Source: Bog-473 sp036268485 (lineage in GTDB: Bacteria > Actinomycetota > Acidimicrobiia > Acidimicrobiales > RAAP-2). Taken from it: a stretch of 64,000 nucleotides of DNA. Below, in pieces: positions 49,055 to 58,123 of this stretch. The stretch is taken from NCBI GenBank assembly GCA_036268485.1, contig DATAUC010000103.1:39639-103638 (forward strand), in the 5' to 3' direction. A program made the translations under genes and the position numbers. Numbering within the stretch: the stretch's first letter is position 1; each line of letters begins with the position of its first letter. Below the pieces are notes generated by a model, which saw only the letters and a program-made list of their open reading frames with translations, did no database searches and was not told where the DNA came from.

Positions 49055-50475
49055 CGCTGGCCTCCATTTCCTTCCCATTGTCCACGTGGCGCGACCTGAT
49101 CTATCTGGTCGCCATTGCCGGATTCATCCTGGCCCTCAAGGGCCTGGGCTCGCCCAAGTTCGCCCGTCGCGGCAACCAGCTCGGCGCGGTGGCGGCCATC
49201 GTGGCCATCGGCTTCACCTTCACCAATCCCATCGTGCACCAGCACGGCAAGAACGTCATCCTGGCCCTCGTGGCCATGGTGCTGGGCACGGTCATCGCCG
49301 TACCGGTGGCCCGCCAGGTGAAGATGACGGCGATGCCACAGTTGGTGGCCATCTTCAACGGCGTCGGTGGCGGTGCGGCCGCGCTGATCTCGGTCATTGA
49401 GCTGCTGCACCTGCATTCGCTCGGTCTCAAGCCCGCCGTCTACATCACGGCCGAGGTGCTGCTGGGTGTGCTCATCGGTTCGGTCTCCTTCTCGGGCAGC
49501 GCCATCGCATTCATCAAGCTGCAGGAGTTGATCACCGGACGCCCCATCACCTACCCGGGACAGCAAGTCATCAACGCCCTCGTCGGTGTGGCCATCGGCG
49601 TGCTGATCATCGTGTCGCTCATCACGGGCAACATCGCCTTCGTCTTCATCCTGCTGGCGCTGGCCCTGGTGCTTGGCGTGATCTTCGTGCTCCCCATCGG
49701 CGGGGCCGACGTGCCCGTCCTGATCTCGCTGCTCAACTCATTCACCGGTCTGGCCGTGGCGGCCTCGGGCTTCGTGTTGGACAACAACCTCCTCATCGTG
49801 GCTGGCACCCTGGTGGGTGCCTCCGGCATCATCCTGACCCGCCTGATGAGCGGTGCCATGGGCCGCTCGCTGCCCAACATCCTCTTCAGCGCCTTCGGCT
49901 CGGTCATCACGGCCACCGGCGGCGAAGACGGGGACGCCTCGCGCCCGGTGCGTACAGGTACGGCGGAGGACATCGGTGTCCTCCTGGCCTACGCCCGCAA
50001 GGTCGTCATCATCCCGGGCTACGGCCTGGCGGTGGCCCAGGCCCAGCACACGGCCCGGGAACTGGCCGACGCCCTGATGGCCAAGGGGGTCGAGGTCTTC
50101 TACGCCATCCACCCCGTGGCCGGTCGCATGCCGGGGCACATGAATGTGCTGTTGGCCGAGGCCAATGTCCCCTACGACGAGCTCAAGGAAATGGACGAGG
50201 CCAATCCCGAGATGGGCACCGCCGACGTGGCGCTCGTCGTGGGCGCCAACGACACCGTGAACCCGGCGGCCAAGACGACACCGGGCAGCCCCATCTACGG
50301 CATGCCCATCATCCACGCCGACGAGGCCGAGAACATCGTCTTCTTGAAGCGCTCGATGCGACCCGGCTTCGCCGGCATCGACAACGAGTTGCTCTACAAC
50401 CCCAAGACGACGCTGCTCTTCGGTGACGCCAAGGACACCCTGCAGAAACTGGTGGCGGCTGTCGCTGACGCGTGA
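49051..50475 (+). CDS. pntB: NAD(P) transhydrogenase subunit beta
   Basis: A 474-residue subunit: about nine membrane helices in the first 290 residues, then the NADP(H)-binding domain III with IPGYGLAVAQAQH and GANDTVNPAAKT. It completes the transhydrogenase and supplies NADPH for reductases such as the CurA-like and LLM enzymes, and for steroid hydroxylation. The ATG overlaps the pntAB stop; the transcript probably ends in the 113-base gap before the next gene. Confidence 0.95.
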   Translation: MTLASISFPLSTWRDLIYLVAIAGFILALKGLGSPKFARRGNQLGAVAAIVAIGFTFTNPIVHQHGKNVILALVAMVLGTVIAVPVARQVKMTAMPQLVAIFNGVGGGAAALISVIELLHLHSLGLKPAVYITAEVLLGVLIGSVSFSGSAIAFIKLQELITGRPITYPGQQVINALVGVAIGVLIIVSLITGNIAFVFILLALALVLGVIFVLPIGGADVPVLISLLNSFTGLAVAASGFVLDNNLLIVAGTLVGASGIILTRLMSGAMGRSLPNILFSAFGSVITATGGEDGDASRPVRTGTAEDIGVLLAYARKVVIIPGYGLAVAQAQHTARELADALMAKGVEVFYAIHPVAGRMPGHMNVLLAEANVPYDELKEMDEANPEMGTADVALVVGANDTVNPAAKTTPGSPIYGMPIIHADEAENIVFLKRSMRPGFAGIDNELLYNPKTTLLFGDAKDTLQKLVAAVADA

Positions 50476-50588
50476 TGCCGCGCCAGTCTGAGTGGACAAC
50501 CGGGGTGGACACACGGGTTGAAGCAATACCAGTTCAGGAATCGGGGGCACAGCCGTGATGGCGGTGCTCCTGGTCCGTTGCCATATGG

Positions 50589-52334
50589 ATGGCGCTAGCT
50601 GACAAGCTGGCCCACCTCGTCAGGGGGGTCTGTTCGGGGATGGGGAGAACAGTCTCGGGTGCAGTCGCTCGGGTCAAGCGGGGCGCGCCCCCGCTCGGCC
50701 TGGTCATGCTCGCCTTCTTTCTCACGGTGGCCGGCTTCCTGGCCGCCGTCGGTTTTGGCGCCGCCCCCACCACCCACAATCACGTCCCCAAGGTTCAGGT
50801 CATCGCCGGCACGCGAGCCAGCGCGGCCGAACTGGGTAACCGGTCGCACATCGGCGGGATCGCAGCCATCAACCTTCCGGCCGCCTCGGCCGCACCAGTG
50901 GCCGCACCCACCACGCTGGTCGATGCGCCCCCACTGGCCAGCCGAGAAGACTTTGCCTTTGCGCCCTATTGGACCCTGCCCCAATCGGCCGGCTTCTCGT
51001 TGACCGGCCTCTCGACGCTGGACTACTTCTCCGTTGGTGTCAACCCCGATGGGTCGCTTCTGCAGAGCGGACCGGGGTGGAACGGCTACCAGAGCGCCGC
51101 CCTGGCCGATCTCATCACCCGGGCCCACACCGCCGGTGAACGGGTGGTGCTGACCGTCAACGACTTCGGACAGAGCTCGCTCGACTCCTTGACCTCCGAG
51201 CCCACGGCACCCGCCACCCTGGCGGCCGCCCTCATTCCTGCCTTGCAGGCGAAGAATTTCGATGGCGTGAATTTCGACTTCGAAGGCTCAGGCAGCCATG
51301 ACCAGGCCGGCCTGACCAACTTGATCGCCACCGTCTCGAGCGACCTGCGGGCCGCCGATCCGCACTGGCAGATCACCATGGACACCTACGCCTCGTCGGC
51401 GGGAGATCCGGGCGGTTTCTACAACATTCCGGCCCTGGCGCCCTCGGTCGATGCCTTCTTCGTCATGGCCTACGAGTTGAATCTCCAGAGCCCGGCCTCT
51501 TCGGCCTCACCGCTCACCAGCGGCATGTTCAGCGATCTGACGACGGTGGAGCAGTACACATCGGTCGTGCCGGCCAGCAAGGTCATCGTGGGCACGCCCT
51601 TCTTCGGCATTGACTGGCCCACCAACAACGGGACGCTCGCCGCGCAAGCGACCGGCCCCGCCACCGACATCGCTGACACGCAGACACAAGGGCCGAACCG
51701 GCCGCAGTACTGGGACCCGGTCACCGAGACCGGATGGACCAGCTACCTGGTCGGGACCCAATGGCATGAGTCCTACTTCGAGAGTCCCTACGCGCTCTTC
51801 CAGGTGGCGCTGTTGGCCGCGCACTACAACGCGCGGGGCGTGGGCATCTGGGCCTTGGGCATGGAAGACAACGACGGCGAGATGATCACGGCCCTGGACG
51901 GTTTCGCCCCGCCGGGCGGCCCCGGCGGCACCGGGCCCACGGCAACATCGGGCAGCCCACCACCGGTCGTACCGTTGGCGGCTGGAGCGACGACCACGAC
52001 GCCGACGCCGGCTGGTCCCCATCCGGTCGCCGGGCCCGCTTCGACGACCCCGGCGACCGTGCCGGTGACGTCCTCGACGACCACAACGGTGCCCGCCATC
52101 ACCGGTGTCTTCCACGGAACCACCCGGGCGCTCACGACAGTGGCGTCGGGCAACGTGGACCGGCTGCTCAGCCTGGGCATCATCTACAACTTCACGACCA
52201 CCGATCCGGCCTTCAGCTGCCTCAACGGGAAGTCCATGACCGTGTACCTCTATGGCGCCCTGACCGGACGCTATGTGGCGGTGGCCACCACACCCACCGA
52301 CTGCGTGACCCAGGAGTTCACCTTCCCGGACTGA
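50589..52334 (+). CDS. Exported GH18-like (YaaH-type) glycoside hydrolase
   Basis: A 581-residue protein. A cytoplasmic N-terminus and one membrane segment (about residues 38-57) anchor or export it. The GH18 catalytic strand is seen as FDGVNFDFEG, where the acid Glu closes the DxxxDxE motif with Asn for the second Asp, as in spore-germination YaaH-type enzymes. VDAFFVMAYELNLQ and GVGIWALGMEDND are later conserved strands. A Pro/Thr/Ser-rich linker (about 450-500) leads to a C-terminal domain with two cysteines. Probably acts on peptidoglycan or other GlcNAc polymers. Confidence 0.82.
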   Translation: MALADKLAHLVRGVCSGMGRTVSGAVARVKRGAPPLGLVMLAFFLTVAGFLAAVGFGAAPTTHNHVPKVQVIAGTRASAAELGNRSHIGGIAAINLPAASAAPVAAPTTLVDAPPLASREDFAFAPYWTLPQSAGFSLTGLSTLDYFSVGVNPDGSLLQSGPGWNGYQSAALADLITRAHTAGERVVLTVNDFGQSSLDSLTSEPTAPATLAAALIPALQAKNFDGVNFDFEGSGSHDQAGLTNLIATVSSDLRAADPHWQITMDTYASSAGDPGGFYNIPALAPSVDAFFVMAYELNLQSPASSASPLTSGMFSDLTTVEQYTSVVPASKVIVGTPFFGIDWPTNNGTLAAQATGPATDIADTQTQGPNRPQYWDPVTETGWTSYLVGTQWHESYFESPYALFQVALLAAHYNARGVGIWALGMEDNDGEMITALDGFAPPGGPGGTGPTATSGSPPPVVPLAAGATTTTPTPAGPHPVAGPASTTPATVPVTSSTTTTVPAITGVFHGTTRALTTVASGNVDRLLSLGIIYNFTTTDPAFSCLNGKSMTVYLYGALTGRYVAVATTPTDCVTQEFTFPD

Positions 52335-52374
52335 CGATGACTCGTGCAGTGACCTCTGTAGCGTGGAGGGCACC

Positions 52375-54312
52375 ATGACCGTCACGGATGCGACGCAGTC
52401 GCCGCCCAGATCCCGTCGTTGGCCCCGCCCGGTGGCTACCCAACGCGCCCTCCAGGTCGTACTCGGCCTCTTCTGGGTCCTCGATGGGGCGTTGCAATTT
52501 CAGCCTTACATGTTCAGCCACAGCTTTGTCTCCGACGTCATCGTGGGCAGCGCCGCTAGGCAACCGTCGGTGATCGCCTCGCTGATCACCCACATTGGCC
52601 ACTTCATTTCCCCCGACATCGCGGTCTGGAACACGTTCTTCGCCCTCGTGCAGGTGGTCATCGGAGCCGGCCTCCTCTTCCGCCGCACCGTCCGGCCTGC
52701 TCTCGCCGTTTCCTTCGTATGGGTCATCGGCGTGTGGGTCTTCGGCGAGGGATTGGGCATGCTGTTCACCGGCACAGCCACCGCGCTCACCGGGGCGCCC
52801 GGCTCCGTGCTCTTGTACGGCTTCATCGGCCTGATGGCCTGGCCCCGCCGGGAGGCTGGCCACTCCGTGGGTGTGGCGTCATCGGCCGCCGGCCGGGGCA
52901 TCGGAGGCGCCACGATGGCCTTGTCGGTGTGGGCCGGATACTGGAGCCTGGCCGCTGTCCTGTTCGTGTTGCCCGACAACCGCACCCAGACATCGGTCTC
53001 AAGCGCTATCACGGGGATGGCTCCGGGCACGCCCAGCTGGTTCGCCCATTTCTTGACCAGCTTTGGCGATCAGTTCACCTCCATCGGCGTCGAGAGCGCC
53101 TGGGTGTTGGCCATTGTGTCGCTCATCATCGGCTTGGGGCCGGTGGTGGCCCGCCGGCCGGGCCCCTACCTGCTGGCCGGGGGTCTGCTCACGATCGCCA
53201 TGTGGGTCACGGCGCAGGGATTCATCGGCGGCATCTTCACCGGGTTGGGCACCGACCCCAACACCGGTCCGCTGATCATCCTGCTGGCCCTGGCCATGAT
53301 GCCGGCTGTCGTCCCAACCGGGTTGCGGCCGCCCATCGGCGCCCTGTGGCGGCGCAGCCCATTCGTGGCCGTCGGCGGCGTCGCTGTCATCGGGGCCGCC
53401 CTGGCCCTAAGTGCCACCTACCCGGTGGCGGCCCAGGAGTCCTCCACCTCCGCCATGTCCGGTATGACCATGCCGGCGACTTCGGGTTCGTCGACCAACG
53501 CCGCGGGCACAACCACCTCCAGCTGTACGGCCCATCAGACCGGATTGAAGATTTCCGGTCTGGATCTGAGCAACTCGCCGGTCATGATCATGAGCGGCCA
53601 TCTGGGCATGGACATGAACGGGGCCGACGCCAGTGCGGCCGCTGGCCTCAACACCACCAAGACCAACTGGCACTACACCGGGCCGCCGCTGTCCCAGGCG
53701 CTGGCCACGCAATTACTGGCCGGTGGTCCCAACAATCCCATCGACATCCACATGGCTGAATCGGGCTGTGCCGCCTCGGTCACGGCCTCCCAGCAGATCA
53801 AGGCCGTCCAATACGTGCAGGCCACCACCGAGTCGGCGGCTCAGTTTGCCAACCCGCTGGCCGCCCTGGCCGCAGGGTACGTGGCCGTCTCGCCGGCGAA
53901 CTACCCGGTGGTCACCTACGTGAATCCCACCATTGTGGCGGCCAACGCCGCCGCCAAGCGCGCCCTTAATCCGAAGGACATTGACGGTCTGGTCTACGCC
54001 AAGACACCCGATGGCACCGAGGTCCTGGCCGCGGCCATGTACATCCTGCCCTCGACCGTCACCAAGGTGCCCATGCCCTTTGGCGCCCTGGTGCAGTGGC
54101 ACGAGCGCACCAACACGTGCGGCACGTTGACCTCGACTAGCAGCTCGCCCTACGACGTCACCGGCGTGATGCCGTGCGCCTCGGGCACGGTTCAGCGGGC
54201 CACGCCGTACACGACCATGGTGTGGCAAGTACCGGTGGCCGGCGGCCCCTTGGCCATTCAACCGCCCGACATTCAGATCGTCGAAGCCGCCGTGATGGCC
54301 GGCGGCTCCTAA
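52375..54312 (+). CDS. Polytopic membrane protein with large extracellular C-terminal domain
   Basis: A 645-residue protein. Eight to nine hydrophobic segments fill the first 350 residues, beginning ALQVVLGLFWVLDGALQF, loosely like DoxX-type proteins. A Ser/Thr/Met-rich linker with AMSGMTMPATSG follows, then a roughly 270-residue Cys-containing domain without a recognised family. Met-rich MxxMxM clusters and adjacent HLGMDMNG suggest copper or silver binding outside the cell; this is an inference. GGAGGG sets ATG 52375. It lies 40 bases after the GH18 gene and may share its transcript. Confidence 0.75.
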   Translation: MTVTDATQSPPRSRRWPRPVATQRALQVVLGLFWVLDGALQFQPYMFSHSFVSDVIVGSAARQPSVIASLITHIGHFISPDIAVWNTFFALVQVVIGAGLLFRRTVRPALAVSFVWVIGVWVFGEGLGMLFTGTATALTGAPGSVLLYGFIGLMAWPRREAGHSVGVASSAAGRGIGGATMALSVWAGYWSLAAVLFVLPDNRTQTSVSSAITGMAPGTPSWFAHFLTSFGDQFTSIGVESAWVLAIVSLIIGLGPVVARRPGPYLLAGGLLTIAMWVTAQGFIGGIFTGLGTDPNTGPLIILLALAMMPAVVPTGLRPPIGALWRRSPFVAVGGVAVIGAALALSATYPVAAQESSTSAMSGMTMPATSGSSTNAAGTTTSSCTAHQTGLKISGLDLSNSPVMIMSGHLGMDMNGADASAAAGLNTTKTNWHYTGPPLSQALATQLLAGGPNNPIDIHMAESGCAASVTASQQIKAVQYVQATTESAAQFANPLAALAAGYVAVSPANYPVVTYVNPTIVAANAAAKRALNPKDIDGLVYAKTPDGTEVLAAAMYILPSTVTKVPMPFGALVQWHERTNTCGTLTSTSSSPYDVTGVMPCASGTVQRATPYTTMVWQVPVAGGPLAIQPPDIQIVEAAVMAGGS

Positions 54313-54315
54313 GGC

Positions 54316-55239
54316 TTAGACGGCGTCGATCTGGGCCAGGAGGTCGGGGCTGAGCGTCCAGGCCCCCGCCGCCACGTTGGCCGTGATCTGCTCCGGCTTG
54401 GTGGCGCCGGCAATGACCGACGCCACTTCGGGGTGCGCCAGCAGCCAGGCGAAGGCCAGATCTAACACGGTGTGCCCTTCCCCCCGGGCCAGGGCGTCGA
54501 GGGCCGCCACCTTGGCCATGCGCTCGTCGCTCATCTGCTCGGCGCCCCGCTCGCCCCAGGCGGCCAGCCTGGTGCCCTCGGGGGCAGCCTGTCCGGCTGT
54601 GTACTTGCCGCTCAGGAGGCCGCTCTCCAGCGGGAAGTAGGGCAGGAAAGCCACCCCGGTGTGGGCGCACTCGGCCAACACGTTGTCGTCGGCCTTCTCG
54701 GGCGCCCGGTGCAGCACGCTGTACTGGTTCTGCACGCTGGCGAACTTGGGTGCACCGTCGGCCACGGCGGCCTCGGCCTCCTCCAGCATGGCGGCCGTGA
54801 AATTGGAGCAGCCGATCTCACGCACCTTGCCTTCGGCCACCAGTTCACCCAGGGCACCGAGAGTGTCGGCGATCGGTGTCTTCACGTCGGGCGCGTGCAA
54901 TTGGTACAGGTCGATGTGATCGGTACCCAGCCGGCTCAAGCTGTCCTCGACCGCGATCTTGATGTACGCCGGCGTGGCCCCACCTTCGTGTCCCTCGTAG
55001 GGGACGCCGAATTTGGTGGCCAGGATGATCTCGTCCCGCCGCGAGCCCAGGGCGGCCCCGAGGTAGGTCTCGCTTTTGGTGCCGCCGTAAATGTCGGCGG
55101 TGTCGAAGAGGGTGATGCCGGCATCGATGGCGGCACCCACCACGGCGGCGGTCTCCGCTCGATTGATGCGCATCCCGAAGTTGTTGCAGCCCAGCCCGAC
55201 CACACTGACCGTGAGTGAGCCGATTGTGCGAGTGTCCAT
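54316..55239 (-). CDS. Aldo/keto reductase
   Basis: A 307-residue TIM-barrel AKR. The catalytic tetrad is visible: Asp and Tyr in LFDTADIYGGTKSE, Lys in ILATKFGVPY and His in LYQLHAPDVKT. The NADPH-binding C-terminus is VIAGATKPEQITANV. It reduces aldehydes or ketones; substrate unknown. GGGAGGG lies 9 bases before the ATG. It is convergent with the membrane protein gene (3-base gap) and divergent from the SRPBCC gene. Confidence 0.9.
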   Translation of the reverse strand: MDTRTIGSLTVSVVGLGCNNFGMRINRAETAAVVGAAIDAGITLFDTADIYGGTKSETYLGAALGSRRDEIILATKFGVPYEGHEGGATPAYIKIAVEDSLSRLGTDHIDLYQLHAPDVKTPIADTLGALGELVAEGKVREIGCSNFTAAMLEEAEAAVADGAPKFASVQNQYSVLHRAPEKADDNVLAECAHTGVAFLPYFPLESGLLSGKYTAGQAAPEGTRLAAWGERGAEQMSDERMAKVAALDALARGEGHTVLDLAFAWLLAHPEVASVIAGATKPEQITANVAAGAWTLSPDLLAQIDAV

Positions 55240-55345
55240 GGGTTGTGCCCTCCCGTTGTCTGGTCCGATGCAGGGGTCTCGGACCGGCAGTAGCGTACCG
55301 GCGACATTGAGCGCATGATCCGGCGCAGATCTTCAGGAGGTAGCA

Positions 55346-55726
55346 ATGGCAGAAGGCGCAGTTGACGTGACGGTGGGGGCTTCCCCGGCTGACGTATGGG
55401 CCAAGGTGGGCGACTTCGCCGGCGTGGGCGACTTCTTTCCGGGTATCGAGTCGTTCCGCCTGGAAGGTGACGATCGGGTCATCGGCATGTTCGGCATGGA
55501 GATCCGCGAGCGCCTGCTCTCCCGGGACGACGCGACCATGACAATCTCGTACTCGGTGGTCGACGGCGTACCCATTGAGCACCACTCGGCCACTATCACG
55601 GTCGAGGCTGAGGGCGACGGTTCCAAGGTGACCTGGGCCTATGACGTGACCCCCGACGAGATGGCCCCCATATTCGGCGACACCTACAAGGGCGCCCTGG
55701 CCGCCGTCGAGGCGGCGTTCGCCTAG
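55346..55726 (+). CDS. SRPBCC-family (START-like) ligand-binding protein
   Basis: A 126-residue protein of the polyketide-cyclase/dehydrase-like SRPBCC fold: VTVGASPADVWAKVGDF at the start, a central SYSVVDGVPIEHHSATITVE strand pair and the long C-terminal helix TYKGALAAVEAAF. These proteins bind hydrophobic ligands; the ligand is unknown. AGGAGG precedes the ATG. It appears to be a single-gene unit. Confidence 0.85.
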   Translation: MAEGAVDVTVGASPADVWAKVGDFAGVGDFFPGIESFRLEGDDRVIGMFGMEIRERLLSRDDATMTISYSVVDGVPIEHHSATITVEAEGDGSKVTWAYDVTPDEMAPIFGDTYKGALAAVEAAFA

Positions 55727-55767
55727 TCGCCTCACCAGGAGGTGGGTGGGTCACCCCGTCGGTGGCC

Positions 55768-55773
55768 TACCCT
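55768..55773 (+). promoter_or_regulatory. -10 box of ABC1/UbiB kinase gene
   Basis: TACCCT then 6 bases and GTG 55780: a leaderless arrangement that favours 55780 over the in-frame GTG at 55762. Confidence 0.5.
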
Positions 55774-55779
55774 GCACGG

Positions 55780-57351
55780 GTGACCCCAGGCGCTGACGAC
55801 CCGGCCACCCCTTCGCTGCCAGCGAAGAAAAAGGCGGCGGCCAAGAAGGTACCGGCCCCGGCTTCGGTCACTCCCAAGCCCCTCACCGAAGACGTTCCCC
55901 TCATTTACGCCCGGCGCCTGCCCGAGCCGAGCCGGCGCGACCTGCTGCGCCGAGGGGGGACCATCGCCAAAGTGGTGGCCACCCACTTCGCTCCGACGGC
56001 GGTGCGCCAACTGCGCACCATCCGCCAGGGAGCCCTGTCCGGCGAGCAACTGGCCCGACCGCTACGCAAAAGCTTCACCGACCTCGGCGGCACCTTCATG
56101 AAGTTCGGCCAGATCATCGCCTCCTCGCCCGGCATGTTCGGCGACGCCGTGGCCGACGAATTCCGCGCCTGTCTTGATACCGGCCCGGCAGTGCCCTTTG
56201 TCGAGGTGCGTCAGCGCATCGAGGAGGATCTGGGCCGCCCGCTGAAAGATGTGTTCGCCGACTTCGAGCGCGAGCCCATCGGCACCGCATCGATCGCGGT
56301 GGTGCACCGGGCCCGTTTGCACGACGGCCGGGTGGTGGCGGTCAAGGTGCTGCGCCCGAACATCGAGCACGTGGTGGCCACCGACCTCGATCTCATGCAG
56401 CCGCTCATGGAGATCCTGGTGCGCCAGACCGGGGACCAGTTGGCCGGCTCCACCCTGCAGATGCTGGACGGATTCCGCGAGCAGATCGGCGAAGAGATGG
56501 ACCTGCGCAACGAGGCTCGCTCGCTCGTGCACTTCCGCCGCCTGCAGAACGAGTTCGACCTCACGCTGATGGCGGTGCCCGAGCCCTATCCCGAGTTCTC
56601 CGGCCGCAATGTGTTGACCATGGAATTCTTCGACGGCATTCCCATCGACGACCTGGCCAAGGTGGCGGAGTTGGGGATCGACCCCATGCCGCTGGTGCAA
56701 GAGGTCATGCGGGCCTTCTTCCTCACCACGGTGCGCTGGGGCGCCTTCCATGGTGACGTACACGCCGGCAACATGATGCTGCTGCGCGACGGCCGCATCG
56801 GCGTCATCGACTGGGGCATCGTCGGCCGCCTCGATCCCCTCACCCACCGCTTCTTCCTGTCGCTGCTCTCGGCCGCCATGGGCAACGAGGCGGCCTGGAC
56901 CGACGTCACCGGCTACATCACCAACGCTTACGGGCCGGCCATCGGACTGGCGGTGGGCATGTCGGACGAAGAGTTGACTGTCTTCATCCGCAGCATCATG
57001 GAGCCGGCCCTTACCCGCCCCTTCGGCGAGGTCAGCCTGGCCGGCCTCATGCAGTCCATCCAGCTTCAGGTGGCCAAGGCGCAAGGCATTGAGGCGCATA
57101 CCCGGTCGATCGGGGCCATCGTGCACCGGTTGCGCTCCCAGCGGCGGATCCGCCAGATAGCCGAAGAGGATGGCGGCCTCATGTCCGAGTTCGACCGGGG
57201 CACCTTCCTACTGGCCAAGCAGCTGATGTACTTCGAGCGCTACGGCCGCATGTTCGTTTCGGAAATCCCCATCCTCAACGACCGGGAGTTCATCGGAGCG
57301 CTGCTGGCCGGAGTCGATCTCACCGCCGGGAGCGATGCAACGAAGTCGTAG
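55780..57351 (+). CDS. AarF/ABC1/UbiB-family atypical kinase
   Basis: A 523-residue protein. After a Lys/Ala-rich N-terminus the family's KxGQ motif appears as FMKFGQIIASSPG, then the kinase-like core with HGDVHAGNMM (catalytic loop) and GVIDWGIVGRL (metal-binding DxG variant). The family supports quinone or lipid metabolism, probably by ATP-dependent extraction of isoprenoid precursors. Its stop abuts the convergent vapC stop. A leaderless GTG start is likely. Confidence 0.9.
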   Translation: MTPGADDPATPSLPAKKKAAAKKVPAPASVTPKPLTEDVPLIYARRLPEPSRRDLLRRGGTIAKVVATHFAPTAVRQLRTIRQGALSGEQLARPLRKSFTDLGGTFMKFGQIIASSPGMFGDAVADEFRACLDTGPAVPFVEVRQRIEEDLGRPLKDVFADFEREPIGTASIAVVHRARLHDGRVVAVKVLRPNIEHVVATDLDLMQPLMEILVRQTGDQLAGSTLQMLDGFREQIGEEMDLRNEARSLVHFRRLQNEFDLTLMAVPEPYPEFSGRNVLTMEFFDGIPIDDLAKVAELGIDPMPLVQEVMRAFFLTTVRWGAFHGDVHAGNMMLLRDGRIGVIDWGIVGRLDPLTHRFFLSLLSAAMGNEAAWTDVTGYITNAYGPAIGLAVGMSDEELTVFIRSIMEPALTRPFGEVSLAGLMQSIQLQVAKAQGIEAHTRSIGAIVHRLRSQRRIRQIAEEDGGLMSEFDRGTFLLAKQLMYFERYGRMFVSEIPILNDREFIGALLAGVDLTAGSDATKS

Positions 57352-57729
57352 TCAGTACGCGGCGCGTACGTTCTCCAGCATCGGGAAGTGGCGCACATTG
57401 AGCGTCAGCAGGTCCGCTTCAAGAATGCTTGCGGTGGCAGCGATGAGGTAATCCGCTACGCCGATGCCGCTTAATGACGCCGGGTAGCGCCGAGCCATGG
57501 CGCCGGCGTGGCGCGTCACGTCGCGCGTAATGGGTATCCACGTGAGGGTGGAGCAGAAGAGTTCGAGGTGCTCGATCTCGTCGTCGCGTACGCCGGAGAG
57601 GAGTTCGAATCGGACAACTTCACTGGCCGCAAGCTCCACGTCGTCAACGAGCAGTGCGTAGAGCAGATCGACCGCGGGCGGGAAGCCGCGCAGATGGTCG
57701 ATGGCGACACTGGTGTCGAGCAGTTTCAT
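57352..57729 (-). CDS. vapC: VapC-type PIN-domain toxin
   Basis: A 125-residue PIN-domain ribonuclease. Acidic active-site residues are in MKLLDTSVAIDHLRG, SEVVRFELLSG and GVADYLIAATA, with the fourth Asp replaced by TLNVRHFPM. Its ATG overlaps the vapB stop, so toxin and antitoxin are co-translated. VapC toxins cleave tRNA or rRNA when unbound; the target here is unknown. Confidence 0.9.
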   Translation of the reverse strand: MKLLDTSVAIDHLRGFPPAVDLLYALLVDDVELAASEVVRFELLSGVRDDEIEHLELFCSTLTWIPITRDVTRHAGAMARRYPASLSGIGVADYLIAATASILEADLLTLNVRHFPMLENVRAAY

Positions 57730-57986
57730 GAGAGGCCGAGCGTGCCCAGCCGTTCATTGAGGTCGCCGCGCACGGCATCGACGTAGTCCGCCCCGCTCCC
57801 TCGTAGGTGCCGAAATGAGCCGGCACTGGCCTGCAGCGCCAGCAGTCGTTGCGCTTTGTCCACCGTACCGAAGGTGCTGCGAATGGCCCGCCGGATCAGC
57901 TCCGACCGAGAGGCACCCGTGGTCTCGGCTGCCTGATCCAACAACGCCAGCTCTTCGGCACTGAGATAGATCTGGGTCCGTTCCAC
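57726..57986 (-). CDS. vapB: VapB-type ribbon-helix-helix antitoxin
   Basis: An 86-residue antitoxin with an N-terminal ribbon-helix-helix (RTQIYLSAEELALLDQAAET, then SRSELIRRAIRST) that binds DNA, and a C-terminal tail that should wrap the toxin. GTG 57986 is chosen because TACAGT (57993-57998) lies 6 bases upstream; a longer frame to 58001 would overlap the promoter. It represses its own promoter together with VapC, as is usual for the family. Confidence 0.87.
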   Translation of the reverse strand: MERTQIYLSAEELALLDQAAETTGASRSELIRRAIRSTFGTVDKAQRLLALQASAGSFRHLRGSGADYVDAVRGDLNERLGTLGLS

Positions 57987-57992
57987 GACACC

Positions 57993-58016
57993 ACTGTACA
58001 TCGGATGGTGTATACA
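57993..58016 (-). promoter_or_regulatory. vapBC promoter and palindromic operator candidate
   Basis: The -10 box TACAGT (57993-57998) overlaps TGTACA (57995-58000). The perfect palindrome TGTATACA (58009-58016) lies one helical turn and a half upstream. Two half-related palindromes fit autoregulation by a VapB dimer pair. Confidence 0.5.
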
Positions 58017-58061
58017 AAGGCGGTGGCCTGCGTCGGCCAGACAGCACTCTTGGCACAGAAC

Positions 58062-58075
58062 TGGAATCTGTTCTA
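58062..58075 (+). promoter_or_regulatory. KstR-like operator upstream of DUF35/ltp operon
   Basis: TGGAATCTGTTCTA matches the recalled KstR consensus TnnAACnnGTTnnA at seven of eight defined positions (T for C in the left half). It overlaps a possible -10 box TAGTTT (58074-58079), where a bound repressor would block transcription of 58124-61579. A KstR-like gene lies at 2514-3110. Confidence 0.55.
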
Positions 58076-58123
58076 GTTTCAGCGGGTCCGCACTTCAGCG
58101 GCCACGACATAGGGGAGGTGACG

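Noticed and set aside
53713..54261. Minus-strand frame inside the membrane protein gene
   Set aside because: Gly/His/Arg-rich shadow of a high-GC gene without a start context or known domain.
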